Shown here: positions 15,651 to 24,176 of the stretch, piece by piece
How the letters are laid out: every line of letters begins with the position of its first letter
Numbering within the stretch: the first letter of the stretch is position 1
Assembly (NCBI GenBank): GCA_021162845.1
Contig: JAGGXX010000049.1
Span: 1 to 32,288, forward strand
Source of the DNA: Thermoprotei archaeon
GTDB taxonomy: Archaea > Thermoproteota > Thermoprotei > QMSL01 > B3-G16
Reading direction: 5' to 3'
DNA: 32,288 nt
Translations under genes and position numbers: made by a program
The notes under the pieces: model-generated
Database searches by the model: none
What the model was told of the DNA's origin: nothing
Seen by the model: the letters and a program-made list of their open reading frames with translations, nothing else

Positions 15651-17012
15651 GTGTGGAGCATGCTGTATTACCTCAGGAACGACCCAGAGAGGATCAAATG
15701 GTCTCAGAGGAGGAGAGGGTTAGATCCGAGTATAGTAGATGAGGCTAGGAAGTACGACACGTTATGGCGAAAGGCCATTACCGAGCTTAATAACTTACGT
15801 CATAGGCACAACGTGCTGAGCAAGGAGATCGCTAGATCCTCGGGCGATGAGAGGAAGAGGAAGATCGAGGAGGCAAAGAAACTACTTAAGGAAATAGAAG
15901 CGATGGAAGCAAACGTCAGGGAATATGCGGCTATTCGAAATAAGCTCCTACTTAGCATTCCCAATTTAGTGCACGAATCGGTTCCGGCGGGCAGGGATGA
16001 GAACGATAACGTTCCCATAACCTATTACGGTAAGCCTAAGGTATGGAGAGGGCACCTGGAGTCATTCTTAGAGGAGATAGGTCCGCATGAGGTAGACTAC
16101 GAGGTGATAGACTACAAGCCATTAGGCCATTATGATATGTTACGGAAATTAGGCCATGCGGACACGGAGAAAGCGGCCGAGGTTGCTGGCTCTCGCTTCT
16201 TCTACTTATATAAGGACTTGGTTTGGCTTGAGTTCTCACTGATACTTTACGCCATAGATCGCTTGACCAGGAAGGGCTACAAGCTCGTAGAGCCGCCGTT
16301 CATGCTTAGGAGGAAATACTATGAAGGCGTCGTGAGTATCGAGGACTTTGAGAATTCCATATATAGAGTGGAGGGCGAGGATATATATCTGATAGCCACA
16401 GCGGAACACCCGATAGCAGCCCTTCATGCTGGTGAGGTCATACCCGCTGATAAACTACCCCTACGCTACGTTGGCGTGAGCCCTTGTTTCAGGAAGGAAG
16501 CAGGGGCCCATGGGAAGGACACTAAGGGCATCTTCCGAGTTCATCAGTTCAACAAGGTGGAGCAGTTCATATTCTCCTTGCCTGAGGAATCTTGGAAGTT
16601 ACATGAAGAACTCCTGGATAATGCCATCGAACTATGGAGGGGCCTTGAACTGCCCTTTAGGGTAGTGCTTATATGCACCGGGGACTTAGGCTCGGTAGCT
16701 GCGAAGAAGTACGATATAGAGGTCTGGATGCCAGCTCAGGGCAGGTTTAGAGAAGTGGTTTCATGTAGTAATTGCACGGACTGGCAATCATATAGGCTTA
16801 ATATAAGGTATACGAGAAAGGTAGGCCAGCGACCTGAGGGGTACGTGCATACGCTGAACTCCACGGCAATAGCTACCACGCGTGCTATAACAGCCATCCT
16901 GGAGAACAATCAGCAAGAGGATGGTACGGTCGTGATACCCAAGGTCCTGAGGAAGTACTTAGAGCCCTTTGAGGATGCACCTAAGGACGTCATAAGGCCC
17001 CTTCTCACTTAG
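15651..17012 (+). CDS. serS: Seryl-tRNA synthetase
   Basis: The 453-residue enzyme charges tRNA-Ser. The N-terminal tRNA-binding arm is a long antiparallel coiled coil (about residues 35-105) of charged heptads. The class II catalytic domain follows, with TAEHPIAALHAGE, motif 2 in CFRKEAGAHGKDTKGIFRVHQF and motif 3 around TTRAITAILENNQQEDGTV. Length and arm place it in the ordinary bacterial-type/standard SerRS, not the rare methanogen type. The start is GTG at 15651 because GGTGA lies 4 bases upstream; the internal ATG at 15660 is spaced less well. The next gene begins only 19 bases after the stop, suggesting cotranscription. Confidence 0.96.
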   Translation: MWSMLYYLRNDPERIKWSQRRRGLDPSIVDEARKYDTLWRKAITELNNLRHRHNVLSKEIARSSGDERKRKIEEAKKLLKEIEAMEANVREYAAIRNKLLLSIPNLVHESVPAGRDENDNVPITYYGKPKVWRGHLESFLEEIGPHEVDYEVIDYKPLGHYDMLRKLGHADTEKAAEVAGSRFFYLYKDLVWLEFSLILYAIDRLTRKGYKLVEPPFMLRRKYYEGVVSIEDFENSIYRVEGEDIYLIATAEHPIAALHAGEVIPADKLPLRYVGVSPCFRKEAGAHGKDTKGIFRVHQFNKVEQFIFSLPEESWKLHEELLDNAIELWRGLELPFRVVLICTGDLGSVAAKKYDIEVWMPAQGRFREVVSCSNCTDWQSYRLNIRYTRKVGQRPEGYVHTLNSTAIATTRAITAILENNQQEDGTVVIPKVLRKYLEPFEDAPKDVIRPLLT

Positions 17013-17031
17013 CTCGTCCCATGCTGATGAT

Positions 17032-17907
17032 ATGCGCAGATATATATTTGTCCCTCATCTCCTCCCTGCCATATCCGGTTTCGAGGCTGAACGGCTTCTC
17101 TCCCTCCTCTTAAGTGGAAGTAAGGGCGTGCACTCAGTAAGCCTTAACGTTGGACGGTTAAACGCTGAGGTTCGAGTGGAAGGCGATCACGTAGTCCTAC
17201 CCGGAGGACATGTCTTAGATGAGGAACGCTTAAGGAAGATGATTAGGCACAAGGATTCAGTCTTTATAATCGAAGGCAGAGAGACCTATCGTGTGGAGGT
17301 GAGAAATGGGAGGAGGTACTATAAATTATGGGCGCCTATCACCGGTCGCGCCCCTACGTTAGAGATAAGCGGCGTGCATATGCATAGGATCGTGGAGGTA
17401 GATCCATGGACTGATTCCCTGATGAAGGTCAATCTAGCTCGAGTGAGGGCAGGGGCTAGGGTTTTGGACGTATGCACAGGTCTCGGCTACACGGCTATAG
17501 CATCCAGATTACGCGGCGCTCGCTATGTTCTCACCATAGAGAAAGACGAAAACGTGCTCAAGATAGCCAAGGCCAATCCCTGGTCACGACGTCTAGCGGA
17601 TCCTCAGGTAGATATCATATTAGGCGATGCGGTTGAAGTGCTCCCAGGGTTGCCCTCGGGATCCTTTCACGTCATAGTACATGATCCGCCTAGGCTTAGC
17701 CTAGCAGGCGAACTCTATAGCCTTGAGTTCTATAGGGAGTTATACAGGGTCCTTAGGCGTAGGGGGATCCTCTTCCATTACACGGGGAACCCTGGGGGCA
17801 AGTACAGGCGCCTTAACATCGCCAAAGGTGTAGCTCAGAGGCTGAGGGCTGTGGGTTTTAAGGTCGCTTATGCAAGGGAGGCTCTGGGCGTCATAGGCTT
17901 TAAGTGA
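17032..17907 (+). CDS. Predicted archaeal SAM methyltransferase (COG2521 type)
   Basis: The 291-residue protein has an N-terminal beta-rich domain (about 1-125) and a C-terminal Rossmann methyltransferase domain. Motif I is RVLDVCTGLGYTAIA (about 143-157), the acidic strand end is VLTIEKDENVL, and the active-site-like motif is VHDPPRLS (about 213-220). Late strands are RGILFHYTGNP and GFKVAYARE. DPPR resembles the DPPY motif of N-methyltransferases acting on planar or amine groups. It matches the uncharacterised archaeal family COG2521. It follows serS closely, and an RNA or translation-related substrate is a guess from that context. Confidence 0.8.
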   Translation: MRRYIFVPHLLPAISGFEAERLLSLLLSGSKGVHSVSLNVGRLNAEVRVEGDHVVLPGGHVLDEERLRKMIRHKDSVFIIEGRETYRVEVRNGRRYYKLWAPITGRAPTLEISGVHMHRIVEVDPWTDSLMKVNLARVRAGARVLDVCTGLGYTAIASRLRGARYVLTIEKDENVLKIAKANPWSRRLADPQVDIILGDAVEVLPGLPSGSFHVIVHDPPRLSLAGELYSLEFYRELYRVLRRRGILFHYTGNPGGKYRRLNIAKGVAQRLRAVGFKVAYAREALGVIGFK

Positions 17908-17966
17908 TGATCTTTAACGGAAGGGCTTATTCGATCAGGGCAGTTAATTAATACGGTGATGCCCTA

Positions 17967-18704
17967 TTGCCTCATAACGCGAGGAACTATCTAGTCATTG
18001 AGGAGCCTAACCTTGAAGAAGTCGCCATCAAAATGAACGAGCTAAGGAAGACTCACGTCATGGTACTTTACCTGTCCTGTGAGGTCGATTACAGGGGGAG
18101 GGCCGCGTCTAAGCTAAGCTTAGGGGATAGGTTACTTATGACTAAGCCTGATGGGACGTTGATAATACATGAAAGGGTTAAGAGGGAGCCCGTTAATTGG
18201 CAACCGCCCGGCTCTCTCCTTTACTGCACAGTTAAGGCTGATGAACTGATAATAAGGAGCATAAGGCGTAGTCCATGGGAAGAGATCATAGTGAGGAGTC
18301 CCCATGTATACGTCTTCCTAGCTGCTCTCTCGGGTAAAGGCGTCTTCAGGCTCTGGGGTAGTGAGGACGAAATGGTTCAAGAGGTGTTCAGAAAGCCAAG
18401 GCTGATCGAGGAGGGCTTTAAACCGTTAAAGAAGGAGGTGCGTACTCCATATGGCACGATAGACCTCCTAGGGGAGGATTCGAAGGGAAATCTAGTGGTT
18501 TTGGAGTTTAAAAGGAGCACGGCACAGCTCTCCGGCGTTTCTCAGTTAAAGAGGTATGTCGATTACATGTCCCATAGATATGAAAATGTACGCGGAATAC
18601 TGGTAGCACCTGATATAACGTCCTCAGCCCTGAGGTTACTGAAGGAATACGGTTTCGAGTACAGGAAGCTAAGGCCTCCTCGTCCGGGACTGAAGGAAAA
18701 ATAA
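17967..18704 (+). CDS. nucS: Endonuclease NucS (EndoMS)
   Basis: The 245-residue protein is the archaeal NucS/EndoMS nuclease, which cuts mismatched or branched DNA in partnership with the PCNA clamp. The N-terminal DNA-binding domain carries the hallmark HERVKREPVNWQPPG (about 68-82). The C-terminal RecB-like nuclease domain has Asp166 (GTIDLLGED), Glu180 and Lys182 (VVLEFKR), and Gln193 (QLKRY). The start is TTG 17967, with GGTGAT (17955-17960) 6 bases upstream. The C-terminus (PPRPGLKEK) lacks an obvious strong PIP box. The gene may stand in for MutS-MutL type mismatch repair. It ends one base before the stop of the convergent isomerase gene. Confidence 0.95.
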   Translation: MPHNARNYLVIEEPNLEEVAIKMNELRKTHVMVLYLSCEVDYRGRAASKLSLGDRLLMTKPDGTLIIHERVKREPVNWQPPGSLLYCTVKADELIIRSIRRSPWEEIIVRSPHVYVFLAALSGKGVFRLWGSEDEMVQEVFRKPRLIEEGFKPLKKEVRTPYGTIDLLGEDSKGNLVVLEFKRSTAQLSGVSQLKRYVDYMSHRYENVRGILVAPDITSSALRLLKEYGFEYRKLRPPRPGLKEK

Positions 18705-18705
18705 G

Positions 18706-19494
18706 CTACATGAGGCTCCTCAGATAAGCCAAACTCTTCCTTATGCTCTCCTCTATAGGCCTCGGAATACGGCACTCGAAAGCCATAAAGTACCTGTAGT
18801 CGATCTCCTTTAGGGCTTTAAAGGCACCCTTGAAGTCGGTGTGGCCGAAGCCAGGGGCAAGCCTGTTGCTGTCCGCTAAGTGAATATGATGTAGATATCC
18901 TCCTGCCCTCCTTAGGCTCTCAGGTATGCTTGCCTCCTCTATGTTCATGTGGAAGAAGTCAGCCATTATCTTTACGTGTTCAATCCCAACTTCGTTACAT
19001 ATATCCACGGCCTGTTCAAGCCTATTAATGAAATGAGTCTCGTACCTGTTTAGTGGCTCCAGTAGTATGAAGGCGCCTACATCATCAGCATACTTCCCTA
19101 ATTCCTTTAACTCAGCTATTAATAGTCGCCGCTCAAACTCCTCTATACGCTCATATAGCGGCCAGGGATCAGGTAGCTTAGGCTTACCGAACGTGGGGAC
19201 TACTATCACGCCTACAGCTTCGAGCTTTGAGGCGGCTTCGAGCCTAACCTTAATATCCCTAATAGCGAGCTCTCGCTCTTCACGTTCGAGGCCTAGTAGG
19301 TCGCCCCTATAGCCCGAACATATAGTCGATACGGCCACCTTGAAGCTTTGTTTAATTTCCATTATCTCGCCCAACCGCTCCTCTATGTTATGTCCCCAGA
19401 TCTCAATTCCCTCAAAACCAAGCTTCTCGGCTAAAGCGAACTTATCCCGTAGGCTTCCCCTAGGAAGTAGGTTCTCCTGTATCGCAATCCTCAC
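18706..19494 (-). CDS. Sugar phosphate isomerase/epimerase-like TIM-barrel protein
   Basis: The 262-residue protein belongs to the xylose isomerase-like TIM barrel/AP endonuclease 2 superfamily, close to hydroxypyruvate isomerase and ketose 3-epimerase types. Metal ligands expected for that group are present: Glu146 (LLEPLNRYETH), Asp179 with His182 (MADFFHMN), His205 near HHIHLADSNR, and Glu240 (FMAFECRI). It probably isomerises or epimerises a ketose or keto acid with a divalent metal. The start is GTG 19494, directly preceded by GAGGAGGAGATT. It lies 46 bases downstream of the pyrophosphatase gene on the same strand and could share its transcript. Substrate is not determinable. Confidence 0.85.
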   Translation of the reverse strand: MRIAIQENLLPRGSLRDKFALAEKLGFEGIEIWGHNIEERLGEIMEIKQSFKVAVSTICSGYRGDLLGLEREERELAIRDIKVRLEAASKLEAVGVIVVPTFGKPKLPDPWPLYERIEEFERRLLIAELKELGKYADDVGAFILLEPLNRYETHFINRLEQAVDICNEVGIEHVKIMADFFHMNIEEASIPESLRRAGGYLHHIHLADSNRLAPGFGHTDFKGAFKALKEIDYRYFMAFECRIPRPIEESIRKSLAYLRSLM

Positions 19495-19540
19495 AATCTC
19501 CTCCTCACTACTATCGTGAATAGTGTAAGGTAATAAGCTA

Positions 19541-20479
19541 TCATGAAGAGGATATACCGAAGCCGAAGAGCCTGGCTAAGGGGGGCACCAGCTGCTTCTT
19601 CCTCGAGGAAACACCACGCATATAGGCCATGCCTCCTCTGAGCTTTACGCCGTATGCCCTCTCAAACCAAGACGGGTCATCGGCTACGCAAAACACATAG
19701 CTGTCAAGCTTAAGTACGTCAGTAAGCATCAATAGAGCCATACTCAGCCCTTTCTCCTCTTTTATGTGCTTGAGCTCGGTTAACAAAGAGCTCCTCATAT
19801 TGACGAGTTTCTCAGGCCGCAACATCTCCACATGGCCTATGCCGACGCGCACGCTTCCGAACGTGTACTCTTTGAAGTCAGAGAGTATCACCTCCCTAGG
19901 CGAGCGCTCCCCCTTTAAGGACTTCAACTCAAGCATCTCCTTACCTAGCTCCTCGATATCGAGGCCCGAGAGCTCCGCTAATCTTCTGGCCATACATCTA
20001 TCCTTCTCGGTACACGTAGGTGCCCTGAGGACTATTGTATCTGAGATTATGCCGCATAAGAGGATAGCCGCGATCTCCTCACTTAACTTAATCCCTCCTC
20101 TTAAATACCAGTCAGCTATTATCGTCGAGGTGGAACCCGTTGGCTCTATGTGCACAAATATAGGCTCAGCGGTCACTAATCCACCAAGCCTATGATGATC
20201 CACTATTTCGAGTACCTCTGCTTCCTCAAGGCCCTCTACGGCTTGTGCAACCTCATTATGATCTACAAGTATCAAGGCCCTTCCTCTAGCCTCGTTGAGG
20301 AGTAATGGAGCTTCAAATCCGAATCTCTCCAGGACATAATTGGTCTCTGGATCCACATCTCCCGTACGTGATGCTACGGCGTTCCATCCCCTCATGCGCT
20401 TATACTCAGCGTAGGCGATGGCTGATACTATGGAGTCCACATCAGGTCGCTTGTGCCCGATCACGTATACCTTCCTCAT
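19541..20479 (-). CDS. ppaC: Manganese-dependent (class II, DHH family) inorganic pyrophosphatase
   Basis: The 312-residue enzyme hydrolyses pyrophosphate to drive biosynthetic reactions. The DHH domain holds the metal site: His9, Asp13 and Asp15 (IGHKRPDVDS), Asp73 (LVDHNE), and the DHH motif at 94-96 (VDHHRLGG). The DHHA2 domain ends with the substrate-binding SSRKKQ motif near the C-terminus, which separates true class II pyrophosphatases from RecJ-like DHH phosphoesterases. Length is normal. A TAATAAAAGC box upstream on the minus strand is a possible TATA element, followed by GGGATCCGGT before ATG. Confidence 0.93.
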   Translation of the reverse strand: MRKVYVIGHKRPDVDSIVSAIAYAEYKRMRGWNAVASRTGDVDPETNYVLERFGFEAPLLLNEARGRALILVDHNEVAQAVEGLEEAEVLEIVDHHRLGGLVTAEPIFVHIEPTGSTSTIIADWYLRGGIKLSEEIAAILLCGIISDTIVLRAPTCTEKDRCMARRLAELSGLDIEELGKEMLELKSLKGERSPREVILSDFKEYTFGSVRVGIGHVEMLRPEKLVNMRSSLLTELKHIKEEKGLSMALLMLTDVLKLDSYVFCVADDPSWFERAYGVKLRGGMAYMRGVSSRKKQLVPPLARLFGFGISSS

Positions 20480-20717
20480 GACCGGATCCCGAGCTTTTAT
20501 TAGATCCCATAGGAATATTTTTCTTAAGATGATGAAGGAAGAGACGAGCGGATCGCCTCATATGAAGAGCCCACCCTTAGCTGATTCCCTAAGGTTATGA
20601 ACCTCATCAAAAATCTATAAGCTATGAGAAGCTAGACCCTAGATAAGGCTCCTTAAGTGTTGATGTCTCTGAAGATGACTATATACTCTTTGTAGTCCCT
20701 TATGGAGCGACGGCCTT

Positions 20718-20742
20718 CTTAGCTAGACCCCCTGTAGCTAAG
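20718..20742. repeat. 8-bp inverted repeat (hairpin) in the long gap
   Basis: CTTAGCTA (20718-20725) and TAGCTAAG (20735-20742) are exact reverse complements around a nine-base C-rich loop (GACCCCCTG). No T-run follows, so it is not a clear terminator. It may be part of a structured transcript. Confidence 0.4.
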
Positions 20743-21087
20743 CTATAGAGTTGACATACATCATGGTGACTTATGTTATCGAGGTGAATATCACTCCTTC
20801 GACATTCTATTAAACAACAATGCATAAGGATAGACTCACGCCCGTTAATTCATGAGTGAAGGCTTCAACGTTAATGTTATCTCATCATTCATCATCAGAG
20901 CTCTTGTCTGGGTCATCTCTAACTGTTTTGACTAGTTCCCCTTACGTCTAATGGTATTCGTACTACACGCTCTGAACATCCTACTACCTCTGCTATTACT
21001 CTTTCTTTGGTGAAGAAAGTGAATACAATAGGGCCAATCTATTCTTAGAAATATAAATTTAAACATATCTATTTAGAATAATAATTA

Positions 21088-21100
21088 TGGGTGTCACCCA
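21088..21100. promoter_or_regulatory. Short palindrome between promoter and start of the ClC gene
   Basis: TGGGTG, a central T, and CACCCA form an exact 13-bp odd palindrome 16 bases before the TTG start and about 25 bases after the TATA-like ATATAAATTTAAA. Its position near the expected transcript start suits a repressor site. The single-base centre is too tight for an RNA hairpin with the full stem. Confidence 0.35.
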
Positions 21101-21115
21101 GAAGGGAGAAGGCGC

Positions 21116-22852
21116 TTGCACGAGATACACGATTTCGAGGCTCTCTTAAAGCTTGAGAAGTGGGCCTTATATAGCGCATTAGTAGGCATCGTCGCTGGGA
21201 TGGGGGCTGTCGCCTTTGACTTATTGACATCCGCTTGTGAGACGTTCTTTCTGCGCATACTTGTGAACTACTCCCATGAAATGCTAATCGAGAACCCTTC
21301 ACTTGAGTTCAGATGGTATCTCTTACCGTTTATAACTGGAGTTGGGGGGCTCCTCTCAGGGCTCCTAGTATACGGCCTTGCACCTGAAGCCGGAGGACAT
21401 GGAGTAAACGCCGTGATAAGATCCCTTCATCAGCTCAGCGGTCTAATTCATAGGAAGGTAGTATTGGTTAAAATGTTAGCTTCGGCGATAACGATAGGTT
21501 CTGGCGGTAGTGCTGGTAAGCTGGGTCCAGTGGCCCAGGTAAGCGCTGGTCTTAGTTCATGGCTGGCGCACATGTTAAGGGCTATCCCTTATGATAGGAG
21601 GATAATGGTTATGTGCGGTGTAGCTAGTGGCATAGGTGCTATGTTTCGCGCCCCTCTAGGTGCTGCCTTCTTCGCTATTGAGGTTCTCTACAGGCGCGAC
21701 TTCGAGTCAGAGGCCTTAATACCAGCTATCATATCCTCAATAGTGGCCTATACGGTTTACATCCTCTTCATGGGCACTGAGTCGGCCTTCTACGTTCCAA
21801 GGCACGAGATGCCCTCGGTGTACAATTTTCCGCTATACGCCCTCTTAGGGGTCGTAACAGGCTTTGTGGCGATACTCTATGTCAGGCTCTTCTATGGCAT
21901 GAGGAACTTGATCTTCAAGAACATTCCTGCCCCGAAAGCACTCATACCGATGATAGGTGGCATTCTAACGGGTATCGTCGGTATCTTTTACCCCCACATC
22001 TTAGGCACTGGTTATGAATGGATAGAGCTCGCCATCCTTGGAAGGCTCAGCTTAGATTTCATGCTAATCCTCATACTCACGAAGATGTTAACTACAAGCC
22101 TTACCTTAGGCTCTGGAGGTAGTGGAGGAGTATTCGCTCCGCTCCTATTTATAGGAGCGATGATAGGAGGGACCTTCGGGGCCTTGCTCCAAGGCTTTAT
22201 ACCCGGAACAACATCAAGTATCTCACACTTCGCTATAGTGGGTATGGCATCGTTCTTTGCCGCTGCAGCTAAGGTCCCCTTAGCCTCCATAGTGATGATC
22301 GTAGAGATGACTAGGGGTTATGAGATGCTAGTCCCCACTATAATAGCCTCTGTATTAGCTTACGTCATATCAGGAGAACTTACGATATACGAAAGCCAAG
22401 TTCTCTCTAAGGAGAGGTCCCCCTTCCATACGCACCTATTGATCAAGAGGGTATTAAGGCATTATAAGGTAGAGAGCGTTATGACGACGAACTATGTGGC
22501 GTTTAAGCCTTATGAGAGAGTAATCGATGTCATCATGAAGTCGATCAAGGTGCCCTATGGGGTCTTCCCGGTAATACAGGGAGGGAGGTTAGTGGGTGCA
22601 GTGATATATGGGGATTTAATTAAGCTTATTTCTAAGGAGACCAGGATGATGCCCATCGTTAAGGTAATGAAGAAGAACGTTCCTATTATATGCCCTAATG
22701 AAACTCTGGACAAGGCCCTTGATGAGATGCTCTCATATGGTATGAACGTCGTAATGGTGGTCGACTCGATCAGTAACATGAAATTAATGGGTATAGTCAC
22801 GAGGAGCAACATAATGGAATTGCTCTGGAGGCGAAGCAGGAGAGCCTCTTAA
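21116..22852 (+). CDS. ClC-family chloride channel/transporter with C-terminal CBS pair
   Basis: The 578-residue membrane protein has the ClC core (about 15-420) and two CBS domains (about 452-507 and 518-572). Selectivity-filter loops are visible: GGHGVNAV (about 93-100), GSGGSAGKLGP (128-138), GSGGSGGVFAP (332-342) and RGYEMLVP with the central Tyr402. In the second loop the gating glutamate of GREGP is Leu136, and after AIE the internal proton glutamate is Val190 (AIEVL). Both proton-coupling glutamates of ClC exchangers are thus missing, so uncoupled chloride conduction is more likely than chloride/proton exchange. The start is TTG at 21116, four bases after GGGAGAAGG; no ATG is in frame nearby. 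CBS domains suggest adenine-nucleotide regulation. Confidence 0.93.
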   Translation: MHEIHDFEALLKLEKWALYSALVGIVAGMGAVAFDLLTSACETFFLRILVNYSHEMLIENPSLEFRWYLLPFITGVGGLLSGLLVYGLAPEAGGHGVNAVIRSLHQLSGLIHRKVVLVKMLASAITIGSGGSAGKLGPVAQVSAGLSSWLAHMLRAIPYDRRIMVMCGVASGIGAMFRAPLGAAFFAIEVLYRRDFESEALIPAIISSIVAYTVYILFMGTESAFYVPRHEMPSVYNFPLYALLGVVTGFVAILYVRLFYGMRNLIFKNIPAPKALIPMIGGILTGIVGIFYPHILGTGYEWIELAILGRLSLDFMLILILTKMLTTSLTLGSGGSGGVFAPLLFIGAMIGGTFGALLQGFIPGTTSSISHFAIVGMASFFAAAAKVPLASIVMIVEMTRGYEMLVPTIIASVLAYVISGELTIYESQVLSKERSPFHTHLLIKRVLRHYKVESVMTTNYVAFKPYERVIDVIMKSIKVPYGVFPVIQGGRLVGAVIYGDLIKLISKETRMMPIVKVMKKNVPIICPNETLDKALDEMLSYGMNVVMVVDSISNMKLMGIVTRSNIMELLWRRSRRAS

Positions 22853-22972
22853 ATGTTAAGAAGTTTAAAAGATCGGGTCTATAGCCTTAAAGCATGAGGC
22901 AACGTAATGTGATTTAGCGTAATATCGTTTATTAAGGCTCTCCTGGTTTTGACTTACAGCCAGCCGTGACTT

Positions 22973-24055
22973 TCAGGCCTTCAGGTATTTTATCTCGCTA
23001 ACGAGTTCATCTAAGTCAAACTCAGCAAAGGCCACGAAACTATCTGCCGCACCATATGATACTAAAAGCTTATCCTTCATCATTTGAGCTCCACAAGCGA
23101 AGACTACTAAGGGCCTATCACCGATCCTCTCGTAAACCTCCTTCGGCTCCATAATATAATAAGGTGTCACGCCAGTTATCCTCAGGCTTTCCCCATCATA
23201 ACTGATCGTTATGGCCATAAGTCTATAGATTTCGTCTAATCCCTTAGAGTGAATTATAGCTAACCATTCGTCCCTACCTATTTTAATGGGAGGTGTTCCC
23301 CATCCGATTCTTTCCTCGAAGTCGGCAGGAACCATTACGCATACGTTATTATCTATGCATACCTCTTCCACCTCATCACCACCCTTAGGTTTTATGAACA
23401 CCTCTTTCGGTATCTGTCCTATCCAGAGACACGGCGGTCTGCCTTCCAGATGTGGCCTATGAAGGACAAAGACTACATCATCTTCTCCTAGGAGGACTAC
23501 ATCCTTGTTAGTTATAGTCTTCTTTCGCAACTCAGTCGGTAAGGTGAGGTAAGCTATCTTCGTCCATTCAGCATATGGATCATCGGTTACTGCTACTACC
23601 GGAACAGTCCTCTCTATGTTAACGGAGCTGAAGTAAAAATACGTACGCCCCGTATACGTCATGACTAAGGTATTCCTTAAAAACTGGACTCTGGGATCCT
23701 CGACACCCCATATATCGTACTTCGTACTAGGCCATACGACCAACTCAGCAGGATATTGTCCGAGCATCACGTACTTCTCCTCGAAGTCTTCGAATGCCAG
23801 GTCTATCCTGGCAACAGCGCTAACGTACTTGTAGTATCCGAGTATCAGCCTAGCATAGACATGAATGGTTTCTTCCCTTATGAGAAGGGCTGGATTAAAG
23901 GCTGTTACGGGATGCCTTTGTGGGAAGTTCTTCAAGAATATCCTATCAGCCGTTATGACACCGAGCCTCTGGGCCATATCTCGGCACTTAGGCCTTCTTA
24001 GCTCGCTCAGCCTATCAACTTGATCCGTGTATTTGATCTTGTACAAACACACCAC
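22973..24055 (-). CDS. GH130-type beta-mannoside phosphorylase/hydrolase family protein
   Basis: The 360-residue protein reads as a five-bladed beta-propeller of glycoside hydrolase family 130. Conserved segments are FNPALLI (about 53-59), YVSAVARID, GVEDPRV with the probable catalytic Asp120, IGWGTPPI and VSYGAADSFVAFAE near the end. Family members phosphorolyse or hydrolyse beta-1,2- or 1,4-linked mannosides; specificity is not evident. It has no signal peptide and so acts in the cytoplasm. The longest start is GTG 24055, but GGTGGTG overlaps it and would suit TTG 24046 (MYKIKY) better. It is divergent from the hydrogenase remnant, which it abuts. Confidence 0.85.
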   Translation of the reverse strand: MVCLYKIKYTDQVDRLSELRRPKCRDMAQRLGVITADRIFLKNFPQRHPVTAFNPALLIREETIHVYARLILGYYKYVSAVARIDLAFEDFEEKYVMLGQYPAELVVWPSTKYDIWGVEDPRVQFLRNTLVMTYTGRTYFYFSSVNIERTVPVVAVTDDPYAEWTKIAYLTLPTELRKKTITNKDVVLLGEDDVVFVLHRPHLEGRPPCLWIGQIPKEVFIKPKGGDEVEEVCIDNNVCVMVPADFEERIGWGTPPIKIGRDEWLAIIHSKGLDEIYRLMAITISYDGESLRITGVTPYYIMEPKEVYERIGDRPLVVFACGAQMMKDKLLVSYGAADSFVAFAEFDLDELVSEIKYLKA

Positions 24056-24176
24056 CTTTGATGATAATAAAAGATCACGTGAGATTTAGTGTTGCCGCTT
24101 CACGTTTAACCGTATGACTCCCTATAGCATCATCTGCATGTAACTTCCCAAATGAAAGGTGAGCAATAAGCTTTGA

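Larger units (their letters stand above)
20480..21115. other. Long non-coding gap between pyrophosphatase and ClC genes
   Basis: This is the largest stretch without a convincing gene in the window (about 636 bases). No frame here has family features or ribosome sites. It holds an 8-bp hairpin (20718-20742), a CTTTCTT/AAGAAAG hairpin (21001-21019), a ten-base direct repeat AGCTAGACCC (20630-20639 and 20721-20730), and a weak C/D-box-like arrangement at 20529-20584 (ATGATGA, ATGAAGA, CTGA). The right end has AT-rich TATA-like strings (ATATAAATTTAAA, about 21050-21063) serving the ClC gene. Unknown small RNAs are possible. Confidence 0.5.

Noticed and set aside
19764-20195. Open frame of 143 codons on the plus strand
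   Set aside because: It is antisense to the DHH pyrophosphatase, is low-complexity Ser/Leu/Ile-rich and shows no motif.
20875-20910. C/D box RNA on the minus strand (TGATGATGA repeats)
   Set aside because: C-box-like strings occur, but no CTGA D box follows at suitable spacing.
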